Of a DNA stretch of 64,000 bases, positions 38,501 to 46,124 are shown in pieces; positions within the stretch are counted from its first letter, which is position 1; each line of letters begins with the position of its first letter. Under the pieces are notes generated by a model, which was not told the origin of the DNA, did not search any database, and was given only the letters and a program-made list of their open reading frames with translations. A program made the translations under genes and the position numbers. Origin of the DNA: Amphritea atlantica (GTDB lineage: Bacteria > Pseudomonadota > Gammaproteobacteria > Pseudomonadales > Balneatricaceae); assembly GCF_018860855.1 (NCBI RefSeq), contig NZ_JAHKQE010000030.1, forward strand, positions 186,001 to 250,000, given 5' to 3'.

Positions 38501-38616
38501 ATGAGGGTAAGTTAGTCGCCAGTGGATATTCTTGCCGTAGTCAGGTGAAGCGGTTGGATGATAAGCAGTTGCCACATCCGATACAGGCGTTGTTAGCCTT
38601 GGTGAAACAAGGCTAA
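35557..38616 (+). CDS. ydiJ: YdiJ-type D-2-hydroxyglutarate dehydrogenase (FAD, Fe-S)
   Basis: A 1019-residue flavin/iron-sulfur oxidoreductase matching E. coli YdiJ in start (MIPRIAEV), length and motif order. FAD_binding_4 domain: VVLSARGGGTGTNGQSL (about 85-100), then GMINTDASGQGSCMYGKT. FAD-oxidase C domain to about residue 550. Fe-S regions: a Cys-rich CNGNGACYNYDPKDAMCPSW stretch, then CLACKSCVAQCPIKV. A C-terminal CCG-type region includes QATGCCGMAGTYGHE. Oxidises D-2-hydroxyglutarate, a by-product of SerA activity, to 2-oxoglutarate. Divergent from a LysR regulator. Confidence 0.95.
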   Translation: MIPRIAEVHITEQLYLDFIEVLKINGFKGEINPDYASRVVLSTDNSIYQVLPQGVVFPRTVDDLVVLARLAETPRFKEVVLSARGGGTGTNGQSLTDGLIVDISRHMNQILEINAEERWVRVQGGVVKDQLNAALKPYGLFFAPELSTSNRATIGGMINTDASGQGSCMYGKTRDHVLELSSVFLDGTLWHSAPLDDATLEQIKQRDDRVGEVHRVVDQVFTEHRELIDAKFPKLNRCLTGYDLAHIRDEQGRFNLNSVLCGAEGSLAFIAEAKLNVLPIPKYSALVNLKYAGFQDSLEDAAKLMAWGPTSIETVDSKVLNLAMNDIVWDSVKAYFPQAEGEPTIQGINLVEYTGDDEDELQQKIAKLTSYLDSVSGEPGQSFGYSVVMGAAEVSKIWGMRKKSVGLLGNGKGEQRPIPFVEDTAVPPENLAAYIKEFRELLDSHNLAYGMFGHVDAGVLHVRPAIDMKDEVEEKLIRVISDGVVALTQKYHGLIWGEHGKGVRSEYAPAFFGELYPQLQVIKGAFDPANQLNPGKICTPLIDGAELLKIDAVPTRGQHDRQIPAVARDEYKQAMFCNGNGACYNYDPKDAMCPSWKATRERKHSPKGRSSLIREWLRLMSLQGVDIVAEGRKARYGSFMSSLPGRIKNSWKKKQGEYDFNNEVHEAMMGCLACKSCVAQCPIKVNVPDFRSRFLEAYYSRYLRPMKDYMVGGLEFMIPYLARFPAPYNWMMNNTLMKAVFRRWVGMMDSPPICTNSLKQGMDKRGVLFATPDNLSAITPDLRERSVIIVQDAFTSYFETQLVLDVIDLLNRTGFNVLVAPFKPNGKPLHVHGFKAAFNKAADANTQMLQTLATSGIPMVGVDPSMTLTYRQEYVDDGTRQQVKVELIQEWLARHTDQLAETGARLSNHEFKLMAHCSEKTSAAASMTDWKQIFQALGQSLELQATGCCGMAGTYGHESENYETSRKIYDLSWHEVVNDPANEGKLVASGYSCRSQVKRLDDKQLPHPIQALLALVKQG

Positions 38617-38647
38617 TCAGGACTGATGAGTTGATGAGTTAACAATG

Positions 38648-38685
38648 AAACCGGATGACTAGTGTGTTGTCCGTTTTTTTTCCTT
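38648..38685 (+). terminator. Weak terminator candidate after ydiJ
   Basis: AAACCGGA and TCCG(T)TT arms with a mismatched upper stem, followed by a run of eight T. It overlaps the 3' end of the small minus-strand gene, whose lysine codons supply the T-run. Confidence 0.4.
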
Positions 38686-38889
38686 CTGAGCCAGCTGGTA
38701 TTGTTTGTCCATTGCGCCATATTGCCGCTCATAGGATTGTGGATCCGAACGCCAGAGTCGATAAAGTTTGCGGTCATGACTGGCCATCGGCGGTGGATTG
38801 AGTTTACGTCGCTGAATGGCTTGCCAGGTGACGGGGGCAAACGCCAGAACAATAAACAGAACTACGATGATGTATTGATAGTTTTCCAT
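38659..38889 (-). CDS. Small single-pass membrane protein, hypothetical
   Basis: A 76-residue frame: one N-terminal hydrophobic segment (about 6-24, YIIVVLFIVLAFAPVTWQAI) followed by a charged cytoplasmic-like tail rich in Arg, Lys and Gln. No family recognised. Support comes from the coherent membrane-segment-plus-basic-tail layout and its fit in the gap between ydiJ and the methyltransferase gene. The ribosome binding site is poor (GGAT ten bases upstream), and an overlapping frame exists, so the call is moderate. Confidence 0.5.
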   Translation of the reverse strand: MENYQYIIVVLFIVLAFAPVTWQAIQRRKLNPPPMASHDRKLYRLWRSDPQSYERQYGAMDKQYQLAQKEKKRTTH

Positions 38890-38998
38890 TATGTGTCGAT
38901 CCGGTGTTTGGTTGGGGCAAAGTCACGAACATCAAGGATGTTAGTTGCTTTGATAAGCGTTGGTCTTTTGAATAAACGAATTTAAGGATTGTACACCA

Positions 38999-39559
38999 AT
39001 GAGTAGAGCGGATCTCTGGAACAATCGTTACCTGGATAAAAGCAGCGCTATTCCTAGCCTGCCTCAAGAACTACAAGCATCACTGGCATTGTTACCGGTG
39101 GGTCGAACGCTTGATCTGGCCTGTGGTGATGGTGCCGCGAGTCTCTATCTTGCTGAAAAAGGGCATCAGGTAGTCGCTGTTGATTTTGCGGTTGAAGGTT
39201 TGCTGCGCTTACAGGGATTTGCTGCTGAGCGGCATCTTGATATTGAAACGCGGGAGATTGACCTGTCTGCGACAGAGGCTTTAGAGCCTTTGGATGACGA
39301 ATTCGATAATATCGTGATACTACGTTACCTGCCTGAGCCATCGCTGTTACAGCAGCTATCAGAGCGTATGAAACCCGCTGCTCGGTTATTGATTCAAACT
39401 TTTAATGTTGAGCACCATCGGCAAACCGGCTTTCCTGAACGGTTTTGTTTGCAGGCTGATGCGCTCAGTCAGGCATTGCCTGAGTTATCGTTACAGGCCT
39501 ATGATAATGGACAGTTACAGGGATCGGTTTTTGACCGTTACCTTTTTGTCGCTAAATAG
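38999..39559 (+). CDS. Class I SAM-dependent methyltransferase (TehB/UbiE-like fold)
   Basis: A 186-residue methyltransferase. Motif I is RTLDLACGDGAASLYLAEKG, motif II includes VVAVDFAVEGL and post-motif II has DNIVILRYLP. The compact size and N-terminal WNNRYLDK start resemble TehB/tellurite-resistance and thiopurine-type enzymes; substrate unknown. It is divergent from the small membrane protein gene and 102 bp upstream of rraA. Confidence 0.85.
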   Translation: MSRADLWNNRYLDKSSAIPSLPQELQASLALLPVGRTLDLACGDGAASLYLAEKGHQVVAVDFAVEGLLRLQGFAAERHLDIETREIDLSATEALEPLDDEFDNIVILRYLPEPSLLQQLSERMKPAARLLIQTFNVEHHRQTGFPERFCLQADALSQALPELSLQAYDNGQLQGSVFDRYLFVAK

Positions 39560-39661
39560 CGGTTTTAGGTCACTGTTTTTGCGCCTATAGTGCAAGTGCA
39601 AAAAAACGTAGAATGAGCGATTATACCCGCCGAATGACGGTTTAATTTAAGGAGTATCCCC

Positions 39662-40159
39662 GTGGAAGATTTATTACCCGAACTGTGTGATCAGTTTCCT
39701 GACCTAGTACAGGTGGTAGAACCAATGTTCGGCAACTTTGGTGGTCGTGAGCATTTTGGTGGCGAAATTGTCACGCTCAAAGCATTTGAAGATAATTCGC
39801 TCGTGCGGGAGCAGGTAGCGCTACCCGGTGAAGGGCGGGTGTTAGTTGTTGATAGTGGCGGCTCTCTGCGACGTGCAATGTTAGGCGATATGCTGGCTGA
39901 AAAAGCCTCCCTCAACGGTTGGGCGGGAATTATCATCTACGGCTGTATTCGCGATGTGAATGCTATTGGGGATATTGATTTAGGGGTGCAAGCGTTAGCC
40001 ACTCATCCGATGAAAACCGATAAAAACGGCCTTGGTGAACTCAACGTTCCATTAACCTTCGGAGGCGTCACCTTTAAGCCGGGTCATTATGTCTATGCGG
40101 ATAATAATGGCGTACTGGTTTCACCTGAAAAGCTAGAATTGGCTGATACTGATAGCTAA
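39662..40159 (+). CDS. rraA: Ribonuclease E activity regulator RraA
   Basis: A 165-residue protein that binds RNase E and inhibits RNA decay in E. coli; the fold resembles demethylmenaquinone methyltransferase/aldolase-like proteins. Typical family stretches: [45 protein letters not shown] and [17 protein letters not shown] start with TTAAGGAG upstream. Followed by a strong bidirectional terminator. Confidence 0.95.
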   Translation: MEDLLPELCDQFPDLVQVVEPMFGNFGGREHFGGEIVTLKAFEDNSLVREQVALPGEGRVLVVDSGGSLRRAMLGDMLAEKASLNGWAGIIIYGCIRDVNAIGDIDLGVQALATHPMKTDKNGLGELNVPLTFGGVTFKPGHYVYADNNGVLVSPEKLELADTDS

Positions 40160-40178
40160 AAGGCGTTAATACAGATAC

Positions 40179-40219
40179 AAAAAAGCCGCGGTCGAATACT
40201 ATTCAACGGCGGCTTTTTT
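40179..40219. terminator. Bidirectional terminator between rraA and paaI
   Basis: AAAAAAGCCGC (40179-40189) and (G)GCGGCTTTTTT (40208-40219). A-run and T-run flank the stem, so it should work for both the plus-strand rraA and the minus-strand paa operon. Confidence 0.85.
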
Positions 40220-40291
40220 ACTTGTTACTGACGCTAAACGGCCTGTGACTTGCTTTTAGTACTTTCCGGTTAAAGCGTTTTGCTTGATGCT

Positions 40292-40735
40292 TTATTCTTC
40301 AGCAATCAAAGTACCTTTGATTTGATAAGCTTTGCCTAGGAAGAAGGCCAGTTCTACACCGTCTTGGTTACTGAGTGTTACATCATATACGCCGGTTCGA
40401 CCGCTACGTGAGCGTTCTTGTGCTATCGCTGTCAGTGTGTTGCCTTCAAACCCGGGGGCGATAAACTCAATGTTACAACCGCTAGCAACGGTTGCACGAT
40501 TATAGCTATTGCAAGCATGAGCAAAGGCGGTATCGCACAGCGCGAACATCATTCCACCATGACAGGTCGCATGACCATTGAGCATATCTTTACGTACGAC
40601 CATGGTCAGTTTGGCATAGCCAGGGCCGACTTCTTCAATGTTCATGCCCATTCCCTGAGCGGTGTGATCATTGAGGTGCATGGCGGCACTGGAGGCTTCT
40701 GCCAACTGTTGTGGCGTCATTTCGCTAGGCTTCAT
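40292..40735 (-). CDS. paaI: Phenylacetate-pathway thioesterase PaaI
   Basis: A 147-residue hotdog thioesterase that removes dead-end acyl-CoA esters (hydroxyphenylacetyl-CoA type) during phenylacetate breakdown. The catalytic region NGHATCHGGMMFALCDTAFAHACN is intact, including the HGG turn and the Asp. Last gene of the minus-strand paaFGHI run; its ATG overlaps the paaH stop by four bases, so it is translationally coupled. Confidence 0.93.
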   Translation of the reverse strand: MKPSEMTPQQLAEASSAAMHLNDHTAQGMGMNIEEVGPGYAKLTMVVRKDMLNGHATCHGGMMFALCDTAFAHACNSYNRATVASGCNIEFIAPGFEGNTLTAIAQERSRSGRTGVYDVTLSNQDGVELAFFLGKAYQIKGTLIAEE

Positions 40736-42249
40736 GCTGCGCCTCCTGCAACTTTACGTAATAAGAGTGGGGATGCGCGGTAGCGATCTTCACCATAAGC
40801 ATCCATTAGATTATCGAGTACATCCAATGCATAGCTAAGCTCTAAGTTGTTAACCCACTCGATTGGGCCACAGGGGTAGTTCACGCCGCCCTTCATGGCG
40901 ATATCAACCGCAGCTTCATCGCATACCTGTTGATTCACGGCATCAAAGCCTTCATTTGCCAACATGCAAACGGTTCGCATGACCACCATGCCGGGAATAT
41001 CGTCAATAACGCTAACCGACTTGCCAATCGCTTGGAATAAACCAATAGCTGCTTGCAGGGCTTCGTCCGAGGCTTGATCCGCCGGTGCTAAGGCGATACG
41101 TGTTGAACGGCTGTAATCCAGCGCGAGATCGAAATTGATCAGATTCGGGCGCATGGTTTCACTGGCCCGCATAGTGGTGAATTGACCATTGGATAACATC
41201 AGGGTGGCATCCCCAATAGTGATCATCCCTTCCACTTCATCATTATCGGTGCGTTCAACCTGAATGCCCGCTTGTTCAAACAGTGCTAATAAGGGTTCTG
41301 CGACCCCTAGTTCACCTTCAACGATGATTGACTTGGGAGCGGGGCATGGCGCAGCGGTTTTGGCTTCAGGCTTTAGCGCACCTTCGCTGTAATCGTAAAA
41401 GCCACGGCCTGTTTTACGCCCTAGGTGTCCGGCATCGACCAACTCTTTTTGAATCAGCGAGGGGAGAAAACGTTGGTCATTATAAAAAGCTTCAAACACA
41501 GAGCAGGTGACGGCGTAGTTAACATCGTGACCAATCAAGTCCATCAGTTCGAAAGGCCCCATGCGAAAACCGCCACACTCACGCATCAGCGCATCGATGG
41601 TGGCGATATCGGCAGCACCTTCCTGTGTGATACGTAGACCTTCGGCATAGAACGGACGCGCAACACGGTTAACGATAAAGCCGGGAGTCGACTTTGCCAT
41701 AACCGGCTGCTTACCCCAACGGGCGGATAACTGATAAATATCGTTAGCAATGCTGGGATCGGTGTCCAAACCACTGATGACTTCCACCAGTTTCATGACC
41801 GGAGCGGGATTGAAAAAGTGCATCCCCACTAAATTTTGTGGGCGCTTCAAGGTGGCGCCGATGGCGGTGACCGAAATGGACGAGGTATTGGTTGCTATCA
41901 CCGTATCGGTGGAGCAGATCTCTTCGAGTTGACCAAATACTTGTTGTTTAATATCTAGGCGTTCGACAATCGCTTCGATGATTAAAGCTGCAGGTGCAAG
42001 CGCGGTTAATTCAGTGACCGGGGTGATACGCGCAACTAAATCATCGGCTGCCTGCTGGCTCATCTTACCGCGGCTAACTTGGCGGGAGAGTCCCTTGGCG
42101 GTGTTATCTATGCCCCGTTGTGAAGCACCCTCTGCCGTATCAAAGAGCAACACCGGATGACCGGCACTCGCTGCTACCTGTGCAATACCGGCACCCATGG
42201 TACCCGCACCGATAACGGCAATAATAGAATCCGTATTAAAACGACTCAT
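40732..42249 (-). CDS. paaH: 3-hydroxyadipyl-CoA dehydrogenase
   Basis: NAD-dependent oxidation of 3-hydroxyadipyl-CoA to 3-oxoadipyl-CoA. The 505-residue protein has a Rossmann fold (VIGAGTMGAGIAQVAASAGH) at its N-terminus and two 3-hydroxyacyl-CoA dehydrogenase C-terminal domains; the first includes GMHFFNPAPVMKLVEVISG and GFIVNRVARPFYAEGL, the second PGMVVMRTVCMLANEGFDAV. That duplicated C-terminal layout is specific to PaaH-type enzymes. TTGGAG Shine-Dalgarno. Separated from paaG by 21 bp. Confidence 0.95.
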   Translation of the reverse strand: MSRFNTDSIIAVIGAGTMGAGIAQVAASAGHPVLLFDTAEGASQRGIDNTAKGLSRQVSRGKMSQQAADDLVARITPVTELTALAPAALIIEAIVERLDIKQQVFGQLEEICSTDTVIATNTSSISVTAIGATLKRPQNLVGMHFFNPAPVMKLVEVISGLDTDPSIANDIYQLSARWGKQPVMAKSTPGFIVNRVARPFYAEGLRITQEGAADIATIDALMRECGGFRMGPFELMDLIGHDVNYAVTCSVFEAFYNDQRFLPSLIQKELVDAGHLGRKTGRGFYDYSEGALKPEAKTAAPCPAPKSIIVEGELGVAEPLLALFEQAGIQVERTDNDEVEGMITIGDATLMLSNGQFTTMRASETMRPNLINFDLALDYSRSTRIALAPADQASDEALQAAIGLFQAIGKSVSVIDDIPGMVVMRTVCMLANEGFDAVNQQVCDEAAVDIAMKGGVNYPCGPIEWVNNLELSYALDVLDNLMDAYGEDRYRASPLLLRKVAGGAA

Positions 42250-42270
42250 GTGAAAATCTCCAATATTCGC

Positions 42271-43062
42271 TTACTTACCTTGAAAGCTGGGTGTTCGTTT
42301 TGCCATAAAAGCACTAACACCTTCACGGTAGTCTTCTGTTTGTCCGGCCAGCGTTTGCAGGTCGCGTTCAAGGTCTAACTGCTCATCAAAGCTGTTGTTG
42401 GCCGAGGCGTGTAGCGAGCGCTTGATCAATGCCAGACCTTTAGTTGGCTGGGTGGCTAGTTGTTTTGCCATGGCAAGTGCCGCGTCTTTCAACTCATCCG
42501 CTTCATAGGTTTTCCAGATCATGCCCCATTGCTCAGCCTGTTCGGCAGAGATCTTATCGCCCAACAGTGAAAGCGCCATCGCACGGGGTAAACCTACTGC
42601 GCGAGGAAGTGTCCAGGTGCCGCCGGAATCCGGAATTAGGCCGATTTTACAGAACGCCTGAATAAAGCTGGCGTTCTTCGAGGCCAACACAATGTCGCAG
42701 GCCAGCGCGATATTCGCACCTGCACCAGCAGCCACGCCGTTGACGGCACAGATGACGGGCATCTCCAATGATGTTAGCGTACGAATCATCGGGTTGTAGT
42801 TCTTTTCAATTGACTCACCTAGGTTCGGTACCTCGGCATCAGGATCAACTGCGCGATCGCTAAGGTCTTGTCCTGCACAGAAACCACGCCCGTTACCGGT
42901 AATCAGCAGGCAGCGTACAGCGGCATTAGTTTTGGTTTGTTTTAGCGCATCACGGACTTCTGTGTGCATCTGACCGTTAAAACTATTCAGACTGTCTGGA
43001 CGATTAAGTGTCAGAACGGCAACGCCTTCAGTAATCTCAAATTCAATATGTTGGTAAGCCAT
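42271..43062 (-). CDS. paaG: 1,2-epoxyphenylacetyl-CoA isomerase (crotonase fold)
   Basis: Crotonase-family isomerase that converts the ring epoxide to oxepin-CoA and later acts on dehydroadipyl-CoA double bonds. 263 residues from ATG 43062, which has AAGGGG upstream; the open frame back to 43143 overlaps paaF and is not used. Oxyanion-hole segments FCAGQDLSDR and CAVNGVAAGAGANIALACD are visible, and GLIPDSGGTWTLPR is typical of PaaG. Four bases downstream of paaF. Confidence 0.92.
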   Translation of the reverse strand: MAYQHIEFEITEGVAVLTLNRPDSLNSFNGQMHTEVRDALKQTKTNAAVRCLLITGNGRGFCAGQDLSDRAVDPDAEVPNLGESIEKNYNPMIRTLTSLEMPVICAVNGVAAGAGANIALACDIVLASKNASFIQAFCKIGLIPDSGGTWTLPRAVGLPRAMALSLLGDKISAEQAEQWGMIWKTYEADELKDAALAMAKQLATQPTKGLALIKRSLHASANNSFDEQLDLERDLQTLAGQTEDYREGVSAFMAKRTPSFQGK

Positions 43063-43066
43063 TGGA

Positions 43067-43846
43067 TTATTTCCCCTTAAATTCTGGTCGGCGTTTTTCC
43101 ATGAAAGCAGCAATGCCTTCACGTCGGTCATCTGTGGCCGCAAGCAGAGTGAATGCTTTGCGCTCCAAATTGAGACCGGTTTCTAATGTCGTTTCATAGG
43201 CTTTTAGCAGTGATTCTTTTGCTAAACGAACCGCTAATGGTGGTTTTTTGGCGATCGTTTTAGCGAGTTTTAATGCTCGGTTATAGCTCATTTCAGGAAT
43301 GGTAACTTCGCTGACTAAACCAAAGTCGCGAGCTTGTTCGGCGGAGATAAACTCCCCGGACAGCACCAACTGCATCGCCATTGATTTACCCACCGTGCGC
43401 AATAGTCGTTGGGTGCCACCGGCGCCAGGAATAATACCGAGGTTTATCTCAGGCTGGCCAAACTGGGCATTGTCACCGGCAATAACGATATCGCAATGCA
43501 TCATCAGTTCGCAGCCACCACCGAGTGCAAAGCCGTTCACTGCGCCTATAATCGGTTTGGGATATTGGGCAATACGACGCCAGTAAGTGGGGCGAATATC
43601 ATTCATGACGCCAACGGTGTCCAGCTCGGCCATCTCTTTGATATCAGCGCCAGCGGCAAATACTTTTTCGCCACCGGTAATGACCACCGCTTTAATACGG
43701 TCATCGCTAATAGAGGCATCGAGTGTATCGGCAAGTTCTTTTAATAGATTATTGCACAGCGCATTTCGCGCGGCAGGGCGGTTGAGGGTAATGGTCATTA
43801 CACCGGACTCTGGTTCGCTGACCAGAATATCTTGATAATCGGACAT
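43067..43846 (-). CDS. paaF: 2,3-dehydroadipyl-CoA hydratase
   Basis: Crotonase-family hydratase acting between PaaG and PaaH in the lower pathway. 259 residues; oxyanion-hole motifs VFAAGADIKEMAEL and GAVNGFALGGGCELMMHCD, and the catalytic Glu region FGQPEINLGIIPGAGGTQRLLR. First gene of the minus-strand paaFGHI operon, reading away from paaN. Two other crotonases lie nearby (paaG and the gene at 46125). Confidence 0.92.
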   Translation of the reverse strand: MSDYQDILVSEPESGVMTITLNRPAARNALCNNLLKELADTLDASISDDRIKAVVITGGEKVFAAGADIKEMAELDTVGVMNDIRPTYWRRIAQYPKPIIGAVNGFALGGGCELMMHCDIVIAGDNAQFGQPEINLGIIPGAGGTQRLLRTVGKSMAMQLVLSGEFISAEQARDFGLVSEVTIPEMSYNRALKLAKTIAKKPPLAVRLAKESLLKAYETTLETGLNLERKAFTLLAATDDRREGIAAFMEKRRPEFKGK

Positions 43847-44312
43847 GGCTTATCTCAGCATTATTGGTATCGACATGGGCTAATACAGCCAGTACAGACT
43901 CGCTACCGTTTATTATTGTTCAATTGTATCAGTCTTTAGGGTTACCGCTTAGGCGTGACCGGTAAAGGCTGACCATTCTCGTTATATTGTTGTGCTCTTC
44001 AGTATTCAGCCTGACGGTCTGCTTCAAATCAGTATCAGCAAAGGTTACCGTAAAAGCGCAAAGGGATACAAATATATTATCAATAAATTATCTTTTCGTA
44101 TCACTTTCTTTAGTGTATCTTTTAACCTAAATCGATATTCGTTAGGCAGTTTAGATCAGGTTTGAGTAAATAATGCTTAAATGAAACCTATATTCTAAAC
44201 TGTTTGAAACACAGTAAGCAGGCAGAACGCTGCTGAATAAGTGTAGTGCTTAGGATGTAGCGTTCTGCACAGAGATAACGCCTGCGGGCTGAACAAAATA
44301 AAGAGACCTTGT
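43847..44312. promoter_or_regulatory. Divergent control region between paaF and paaN
   Basis: A 466-bp AT-rich region that must hold promoters for both paa transcription units. GTATC/GATAC motifs recur at about 44075, 44098 and 44112. A hairpin lies nearest paaN (separate entry). No recognised PaaX or PaaR consensus could be assigned by eye. Confidence 0.55.
44222..44268 (+). promoter_or_regulatory. Perfect-arm hairpin upstream of paaN
   Basis: GCAGAACGCT (44222-44231) and AGCGTTCTGC (44259-44268) form a perfect 10-bp stem; inside it TAAG/CTTA can pair again. It ends 44 bases before the paaN ATG and has no T-run, so it may be an operator or a leader structure. Confidence 0.55.
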
Positions 44313-45992
44313 ATGAGCCATACCCTGTTTGAGTTGCACAAAGCGAAACTTGATGCCGCACTGAATGCTATCCGTACCCGCGATTATTATAGCGCTTACC
44401 CAGAAAGTCCTAGCCCACGTAAATACGGGGAAACGGCTGATAAAGATGGCCAAGGGGCCTTTAAAGCGCATCTAAATACGTCATTTAAATTGGATATGCC
44501 GGGAATCACTGGCGAAGCGGGCAGTGAAGTCTCTCCTTATGGCTTTGATCTGGGTATTAAGTATCCCACCGTTGATATTGATGTGTTGTTGCCGGCGATG
44601 AATGAAGCCCGTAAAGCTTGGCGCGATATTGGTGTTGATGCACGTACCGGCATCTGCCTTGAAATTCTTAAGCGCATTAACCAGCGTAGCTTTGAAATGG
44701 GTTACTCCGTCATGCACACCTCGGGGCAGGGGTTCATGATGGCCTTTCAAGCCGGTGGTCCACATGCTCAGGACCGAGGTCTGGAAGCGATCGCTTATAG
44801 TTATGATGCGATGACTCATACTCCAGGCGCTGCTACTTGGACAAAACCGCAGGGTAAACATGATCCATTAGTGATGGATAAGACCTTCACGGTGACTGGG
44901 CGCGGTGTAGCACTGGTGATTGGCTGTTCTACTTTCCCGACTTGGAATACCTATCCAGGTTTGTTTGCCTCATTGGTAACCGGTAATCCGGTCATTGTGA
45001 AGCCGCACCCAGCGGGCATTCTACCGGCAGCTCTGACCATTCAAATTGCTCAGGAAGTCCTTAGCGAGCAGGGTCTACCACCCTATATCGCTTCAATGGT
45101 GATTGATGCGGATCCATCGCAGCCATGCACTAAGACTTTGGCGCAACGGGAAGAGATCCGTGTAATCGACTTTACCGGCAATACGGCTTTCGGTGACTGG
45201 TTGGAACAGAACTGTCATCAAGCCGTGGTGTATACCGAAAAGGCCGGTGTGAATACGATTATTATCGATTCCACTGATAACTTTAAAGGGATGATTCAGA
45301 ACCTCTCATTTACGCTGAGTCTTTATTCTGGACAAATGTGTACCACACCGCAGGATATCTTTATTCCCGCCGGTGGTATTGAGACAGATCAGGGGCACAA
45401 AAGCTTTGATGAGGTAGCTGAGGCGCTGAGCACGGGTATCACGCGTTTCCTCTCGGACCCTGAACGCGCTGCGATGGTGTTAGGTTGCATTCAGGCTGAG
45501 GTTACCGATCAGCGTGTCGATAGTGCCCGTGAACTGGGTGAGCGGGTCGGCACGATTGTGCGTGAATCTGATCGTCCAGAAAACCCTTGGTTTAAAGAGG
45601 GGCGGATGCGTAGCCCGCTACTGATCGCTGTGGACGCCGATAAAGAAGATGCTTATATGGAAGAGTTGTTTGGTCCTATTAGCTTCTTGGTTCGGACTGA
45701 CAGCAATGCCCACTCAATCGAACTGGCGCACAAAGCGGTTAAAAATCATGGTGCCATTACCATGGGTTGTTACTCAACCAGCGAAGCGGTACTTGATCAG
45801 ATAGAAGAAGCGGCACTGGATGTGGGTGTTGCGCTTTCTATTAACCTGACCGGTGGTGTGTATGTTAACCAGAGTGCTGCGTTTAGTGACTTCCATGCGA
45901 CCGGCAGCAACCCTGCGGCGAATGCGTCACTGTCCGACTTAGCCTTTGTCGCTAACCGTTTCCGTGTTGTTCAGAGCCGTAAACACGCCTGA
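44313..45992 (+). CDS. paaN: Phenylacetate degradation protein PaaN (aldehyde dehydrogenase family)
   Basis: A 559-residue aldehyde dehydrogenase-superfamily protein of the PaaN type. In phenylacetate breakdown this family oxidises the semialdehyde made after oxepin-CoA ring opening. Visible: the NAD-fold stretch GVALVIGCSTFPTWNTYPGLFASLVTG (split by the substrate channel), the glutamate-loop region VIDFTGNTAFG, and the catalytic Cys in LSLYSGQMCTTPQDI. It lacks the C-terminal MaoC hydratase domain of the 681-residue E. coli PaaZ, so ring-opening hydrolysis must be supplied by another protein. Transcribed divergently from paaFGHI. Confidence 0.9.
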   Translation: MSHTLFELHKAKLDAALNAIRTRDYYSAYPESPSPRKYGETADKDGQGAFKAHLNTSFKLDMPGITGEAGSEVSPYGFDLGIKYPTVDIDVLLPAMNEARKAWRDIGVDARTGICLEILKRINQRSFEMGYSVMHTSGQGFMMAFQAGGPHAQDRGLEAIAYSYDAMTHTPGAATWTKPQGKHDPLVMDKTFTVTGRGVALVIGCSTFPTWNTYPGLFASLVTGNPVIVKPHPAGILPAALTIQIAQEVLSEQGLPPYIASMVIDADPSQPCTKTLAQREEIRVIDFTGNTAFGDWLEQNCHQAVVYTEKAGVNTIIIDSTDNFKGMIQNLSFTLSLYSGQMCTTPQDIFIPAGGIETDQGHKSFDEVAEALSTGITRFLSDPERAAMVLGCIQAEVTDQRVDSARELGERVGTIVRESDRPENPWFKEGRMRSPLLIAVDADKEDAYMEELFGPISFLVRTDSNAHSIELAHKAVKNHGAITMGCYSTSEAVLDQIEEAALDVGVALSINLTGGVYVNQSAAFSDFHATGSNPAANASLSDLAFVANRFRVVQSRKHA

Positions 45993-46124
45993 ATAGATTG
46001 AATGTAAGGTTGATGCCCAGCCGATTCGCTTTGTTGAACAGGGATCGGCTGAGTGTTAGAGATGGCAGTGTGCTATTCCTGACCGGTATCCTGTGACAAC
46101 CGGATTGATTGAAAAGAGTGTTTT

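Noticed and set aside
38613-38852. 79-codon minus-strand frame overlapping the small membrane gene
   Set aside because: No membrane segment or family pattern, and the overlapping frame with a clear hydrophobic helix is the better candidate.
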